This document shows positions 60,308 to 64,000 of a stretch of DNA of 64,000 nucleotides, piece after piece; position 1 is the stretch's first letter; each line of letters begins with the position of its first letter. The position numbers were made by a program, and so were the translations under genes. The stretch comes from UBA11574 sp963752565. GTDB lineage: Bacteria > Desulfobacterota > Desulfobacteria > Desulfobacterales > UBA11574. The stretch spans positions 310,001 to 374,000 of the forward strand of contig CAVVZC010000006.1 of NCBI GenBank assembly GCA_963752565.1, given 5' to 3'. Under the pieces are notes generated by a model. That model had not been told where the DNA came from and made no database searches. It was given only the letters and a program-made list of their open reading frames with translations.

Positions 60308-63300
60308 TAGTTCACCCTTTCCAAAAGTCCGGTCAGTTTGGCCATGATCTGATCGTCTTCATATTGCATCAGCTGAATGGCCTTTGCCGGACATTCAGCA
60401 GCACATATGCCGCATCCATGACACTTGGCCGGATCGATTTCAGAATATCCGTCTGCATTAATAAATGGCACGTTAAAGGGACAGGCCCGAACGCAGATCA
60501 GGCAGGCCGCACACTTCTCTTTCTCCACCCGTGCCACAGCAGCACCAAGATTAAGTGTCTCTTTGGCCAACAGACCCTGAGCCCTGCCTGCCGCAGCCTG
60601 GGCCTGGGCAATACACTCTCGGATGGTCTTGGGCGCATGGGCCGTGCCGGCCACAAAAAATCCCGGGACTGACAAGTCTACGGGTCTGAGTTTGATATGA
60701 TCCTCGAGAAAATAGTTGTCGTTGGTTTTCGGAATGTGAAATATTCTTCCCAGGTCTTCCGTGGATTCTTCATCGGCAATGAACCCTGTACTCAGGCAAA
60801 GACAGTCCGCATAAACCAATACTTTTCGTTTTAATATCGGGTCATTAAATGTGACTTTCAGCTGCTCGTCATCGGCCTGAGCCTCGGGTGGTTCATCCGC
60901 CCCATATTGAACAAAAATAACGCCTTCTTCACGGGCTTTTTTATAATAATCTTCCTGGAATCCATAAGTTCGCATATCCCGATACAAAACAAAAATTTGA
61001 GCTGTTGGATTAAGTTCCAGTATCCTGAGGGCATTTTTCACTGCAGATTGGCAGCAGACACGCGAACAATTGGGATTTTCCGAACATCTGGACCCCACGC
61101 ACTGGATCATTACAACATTGCTGAAATCCTTGATCTTATCCGGTTGATCCTCAAGCACGACATCCATATCGAGTTGGGTCATAACCTTTTTATGTTCCCC
61201 CAGAAGATATTCTTTGGGTTGATTCGGTAGAGCCCCGGTGGCCAAAATGGTTACGCCATGCTTGATCTGCCGGTAAAACATCTGCGGTGCGATCTGCATT
61301 CCTGTTTTGAACATGCCCGGCATCCCTGTATGATCCACAATAAAGGCGTTGGAGATGACCTCGATCCGATCATGTTGGGTGGTTCTATCAATCAGATCCG
61401 TCATATAGGCCTGCACATCGTCACCTTCAAGAGTCTTTCGAATCTTTTTTGCAACACCGCCCAATGCTCCGGATCGTTCTGCCAGATATACCTTAAATCC
61501 CATATCCGCCATGCTTAAAGCAGAGTTCATTCCGGTCACCCCACCGCCCACCACAAGAACATTCTTATTCATGGAAAACACATTATCCATAAGCGAGCGA
61601 GACAGGGCCACACTGGTCACCGCCATACGAATCAGTTCTTGTGCCTTATTGGATGCATCGTCAGGCCGATCAAAATGAACCCATGTATCCTGATCCCGTA
61701 TGTTGGCGATTTCTACTAGGTATTTATTGAGGCCTGCCCTGCGAAGGGTGTCCTGAAATTTGGTTTCGTGAGTTCTAGGAGAACATCCACCGATGACCAC
61801 CCGGTTCAGATTCTTTTCGATGATAACGTTCTCAACATGTGCCAAGGATTCCCGGCTGCACCCATGGCCGATCATTTTCGATACCTTCACATCAGAAAGT
61901 GTTCCTGCATAATCCGCCAGTCCCTTTGCATTAATTACACCCCCGATGTTTAAACCGCAGTCACAAACAAACACTCCGATTCTAAGAGGTTCCTGGCTGA
62001 CATCGCGCTCCGGTGGAAATTCTTCGACGCTTTCCGAAATTTCAGGGATCACAGGTAAATCTTTTGAAGCACAAAATGCTGCTGCACTGGCTTGGACCAT
62101 GGTTTCGGGAATATCCTTTGGACTTTCGAACATCCCACAGACATAAATTCCAGGTATGGAAGTGGCCACCGGGCTGAAGCTATCTGTTTTTGCAAAATGG
62201 TGTTCGTTCAACTCGATCCCCAGTTTTCCAGCCAGTTCCTGCACGTCCTGGGAAACCTTGAAGCCGGTGGATAGTACCACCATATCGAAATCTTCGGTGA
62301 CATTGATATTGCTGTCATGGGGAGTATAGATAATGGACAGAGACCCTGTTTCCGGATCATGGAAAACACTATGGGGGCGACTTCTCACCAGACGAATACC
62401 GTAATCGTCTTTGGCCCGATTTAAATACAATTCATAGTCTTTACCGAATGTTCTCATGTCCATATAAAAGATGGCGGTTTCGATGGAATCTTGAAAGCGC
62501 TCCTTGGTAACGATGGCCTCCTTCAATGCAAACATACAACACACACTGGAACAGTATGAAGCAGCGCCTTCATGAAGGCTGCGCGATCCCACACACTGAA
62601 TCCAGGCTATTTTATTGGGTTGTTTTCCATCTGAAGGACGGATGAGTTCCCCCTGGGTAGGGCCGGATGCGGATAATATGCGCTCATATTCCAGGCTGGT
62701 CACCACATCAGGGTTTGCTGCATGACCCAAACTATCCAATTTGCCAGGGTCAAACACCTCGGCACCCGGCGCCAGGACAATGGCACCGGCTTCTACTTCT
62801 CGAACCTTTTGGGTATCTTCAGGGAGGATGGCATCCGCCTTGCAAACCTTGACCAGTGCATCAATATCTTTGCATTTTTCTATGTCAATGGAAAAGGCAT
62901 GGGGGATTGCCTGAGGATATCGCATACAGGTCGGCGCACGATGATCGAGCCCTGGTGAGAAACGAACACATTCCGGAAATTTTTTAAAACAATCACCGCA
63001 TGCCGTACACTTATCCAGATCGATATATCGGGGTTCCGTGATTAATTTTAATTTAAAATCACCTGTCTCCCCTTGGACTTCGGCGACCTGCGTCATTGCC
63101 AGAAGCTCGATATGCAACTGGCGGCCGCTTTCGGATAGATTGGGAGACAGGGTGCACAAATCGCAATTGTTGGTGGGAAAGGTACGATCCAGTTGGGTCA
63201 TCAGTCCGCCGATGGAATATGCCTTATCGATCAACACCACATCCCGGTTCGATTCAGCCAGATCCATGGCAGCCCGAATACCACCAACTCCCCCGCCAAT

Positions 63301-63345
63301 TACAAGTACCGTATGATTTTGTTTAAACGTATTTTGATCTTGCAT
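60307..63345 (-). CDS. hdrA: Double HdrA flavin Fe-S protein (fused tandem HdrA)
   Basis: This 1012-residue HdrA contains two HdrA-type FAD units. The first begins VLVIGGGVGGIRAAMDLAES and has a CDLC cluster, CTACGDCFKKFPEC and VGSRSLHEGAASYCSSVCCMFALKE. The middle (about 445-560) has the HdrA Fe-S domain IGVFVCDCGLNIGGV, GGCSPRTHETKF and QDTWVHFDR. The second begins VLVVGGGVTGMNSALSMADM, has GSRCSENPNCSRVCCQSA and ends with CAACLICVRACP and CHGCGICAAECPAKAIQL ferredoxin motifs. A fused HdrA of this kind appears in the MetVF complexes of some acetogens and sulfate reducers. It heads an operon with mvhD, metV and metF. Confidence 0.9.
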   Translation of the reverse strand: MQDQNTFKQNHTVLVIGGGVGGIRAAMDLAESNRDVVLIDKAYSIGGLMTQLDRTFPTNNCDLCTLSPNLSESGRQLHIELLAMTQVAEVQGETGDFKLKLITEPRYIDLDKCTACGDCFKKFPECVRFSPGLDHRAPTCMRYPQAIPHAFSIDIEKCKDIDALVKVCKADAILPEDTQKVREVEAGAIVLAPGAEVFDPGKLDSLGHAANPDVVTSLEYERILSASGPTQGELIRPSDGKQPNKIAWIQCVGSRSLHEGAASYCSSVCCMFALKEAIVTKERFQDSIETAIFYMDMRTFGKDYELYLNRAKDDYGIRLVRSRPHSVFHDPETGSLSIIYTPHDSNINVTEDFDMVVLSTGFKVSQDVQELAGKLGIELNEHHFAKTDSFSPVATSIPGIYVCGMFESPKDIPETMVQASAAAFCASKDLPVIPEISESVEEFPPERDVSQEPLRIGVFVCDCGLNIGGVINAKGLADYAGTLSDVKVSKMIGHGCSRESLAHVENVIIEKNLNRVVIGGCSPRTHETKFQDTLRRAGLNKYLVEIANIRDQDTWVHFDRPDDASNKAQELIRMAVTSVALSRSLMDNVFSMNKNVLVVGGGVTGMNSALSMADMGFKVYLAERSGALGGVAKKIRKTLEGDDVQAYMTDLIDRTTQHDRIEVISNAFIVDHTGMPGMFKTGMQIAPQMFYRQIKHGVTILATGALPNQPKEYLLGEHKKVMTQLDMDVVLEDQPDKIKDFSNVVMIQCVGSRCSENPNCSRVCCQSAVKNALRILELNPTAQIFVLYRDMRTYGFQEDYYKKAREEGVIFVQYGADEPPEAQADDEQLKVTFNDPILKRKVLVYADCLCLSTGFIADEESTEDLGRIFHIPKTNDNYFLEDHIKLRPVDLSVPGFFVAGTAHAPKTIRECIAQAQAAAGRAQGLLAKETLNLGAAVARVEKEKCAACLICVRACPFNVPFINADGYSEIDPAKCHGCGICAAECPAKAIQLMQYEDDQIMAKLTGLLERVN

Positions 63346-63438
63346 GTGTACCCTTATCTTGTGTTTGTTGTCTGTTTGAAATCATTTTTACTTTTGAATC
63401 CGTTATTGATCGAACCCATAAAATGACAAAAACAACCG

Positions 63439-63999
63439 TCAAATTCCTGCATAATCCAGAATCTTAGGAAGCCGGTATTCCCAGCCGAGGGTAATGATAT
63501 GCACGCCCTGGACAACTTCTTTTAGGCCTGCAATGGTTTCTCCGGCAATCCGTAGACACTCCATTTCCGTATCCGACGCTTTCCGAATACGTTTGATCAC
63601 ATCCTCTGAAATATGGGCGCCCGGTTCGTAAGTTGAGATATATCTGGCGATTCCCACGGATTTTATGAGAAAAACCGTGGGAATAATCGGCACCCCTAAA
63701 TTTTTGAACGCATCCATAGCCGCAAAAAAGCGATTTAAATCATAGACAGGAGGCGTAATTATAAATTGAGCGCCGGCCTCGATCTTTTTTCTTGCTAGTG
63801 ACAATTCCTTTTCAAATGCCGCATCGTCAGCGGACGGAGCCATGGTACATCCCACGGTAAAAGAGGGACTCCCATTCAAATCGAAATCCGCCATGTCCAC
63901 ACCTTTCTGCAAGGATTGAATGGCGCCCAAAAGCGCCAGTTCATCCAGGTCATCTACCGGTTTTGCGTCTCGATGATCACCCTTGGCCATTTCTTCACT
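63439..63999 (-). CDS. MetF-like methylenetetrahydrofolate reductase (partial, N-terminus beyond the window)
   Basis: The frame is open to the right edge. Visible residues begin SEEMAKGDHRDAKPVDDLDELALLGAI and continue GAQFIITPPVYDLNRFFAAMDAFKNLGVPIIPTVFLIKSVGIARYISTYEPGAHISEDVIKRIRKASD. They end WEYRLPKILDYAGI. The GDHRDAKPV motif and the C-terminal layout match MetF. It is 187 residues to the edge. It lies directly upstream of the double hdrA and is probably co-transcribed with it, so this locus has two MetF paralogs flanking hdrA-mvhD-metV. Confidence 0.8.
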   Translation of the reverse strand, partial: SEEMAKGDHRDAKPVDDLDELALLGAIQSLQKGVDMADFDLNGSPSFTVGCTMAPSADDAAFEKELSLARKKIEAGAQFIITPPVYDLNRFFAAMDAFKNLGVPIIPTVFLIKSVGIARYISTYEPGAHISEDVIKRIRKASDTEMECLRIAGETIAGLKEVVQGVHIITLGWEYRLPKILDYAGI

Positions 64000-64000
64000 G

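Noticed and set aside
1..64000. tRNA, rRNA, CRISPR array or complete insertion sequence
   Set aside because: I looked for these by eye and saw none; a tool search could still find a divergent tRNA.

Overview
The window looks like chromosome from a strictly anaerobic sulfate-reducing deltaproteobacterium, probably of the Desulfobacterales. The evidence is the number of heterodisulfide-reductase (Hdr), Qmo-like and MvhD-like genes, a Ni-CO dehydrogenase, a MetF/MetV pair of the Wood-Ljungdahl type, DsrE/TusA sulfur carriers, a Wolinella/Bacillus-type succinate dehydrogenase cytochrome b, and two apparent selenoproteins. I cannot name the species. Several conserved genes are split by single-base shifts, mostly in short homopolymers, so the sequence probably comes from an error-prone draft.

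Layout. 1-754 (minus): start of sdhC and an HD hydrolase. 1250-6681 (plus): complete tol-pal operon (tolQ, tolR, tolA, tolB, pal, cpoB). 6791-9048: ruvC-ruvA-ruvB. 9194-13677: SAM-hydrolysing enzyme, bactofilin, SLOG protein, tyrosine phosphatase, aminotransferase and omega-amidase. 13669-18871: a HerA-like ATPase with a clear sigma-70 promoter, LemA, a DUF2959 lipoprotein and a universal stress protein. 19184-24584 (minus): citrate synthase followed by a DUF1704 peptidase-like protein and two ATP-grasp proteins, tightly coupled. 25996-28657: CooS divergent from a Fur/PerR regulator. 28720-30708: phosphate transporter, DUF47 and CBS proteins. 31076-32260: outer-membrane phospholipase A.

From 32532 to 47137, nearly everything on the minus strand belongs to a large redox and sulfur-carrier cluster. 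In transcription order it is TusA-like, TusA, MvhD-like, HdrA, a second HdrA, a winged-helix protein, HdrC, HdrB, DsrE, a Cys-rich unknown, DsrE2, a flavin disulfide reductase with a UGA at its active-site Cys, a QmoA-like protein, a QmoB-like protein and an HdrD-like protein with an in-frame UGA. A sigma-54 promoter at 47187-47204 drives the first gene, and a sigma-54 activator lies divergently at 47469. I infer that this set moves sulfane sulfur between carrier proteins and couples its redox chemistry to the electron-transfer chain. This is the most interesting part of the window.

49151-58198 holds signalling genes: a zinc-ribbon/cyclase/ATPase/TPR protein, a CGGC protein, two histidine kinases, two ACT-like proteins and a response regulator. 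58236-63999 holds metF, metV, mvhD, a 1012-residue double HdrA and a second metF running off the window. This resembles the MetVF-HdrA-MvhD electron-bifurcating methylene-tetrahydrofolate reductase.

Accessory DNA is modest but patterned. A roughly 100-bp family has CTCAAGTTTCGCACCC/GGGTGCGAAACTTGAG ends. Two copies of a structured repeat show compensating base changes. There are also several solitary large palindromes. I found no tRNA, rRNA, CRISPR array or intact insertion sequence.
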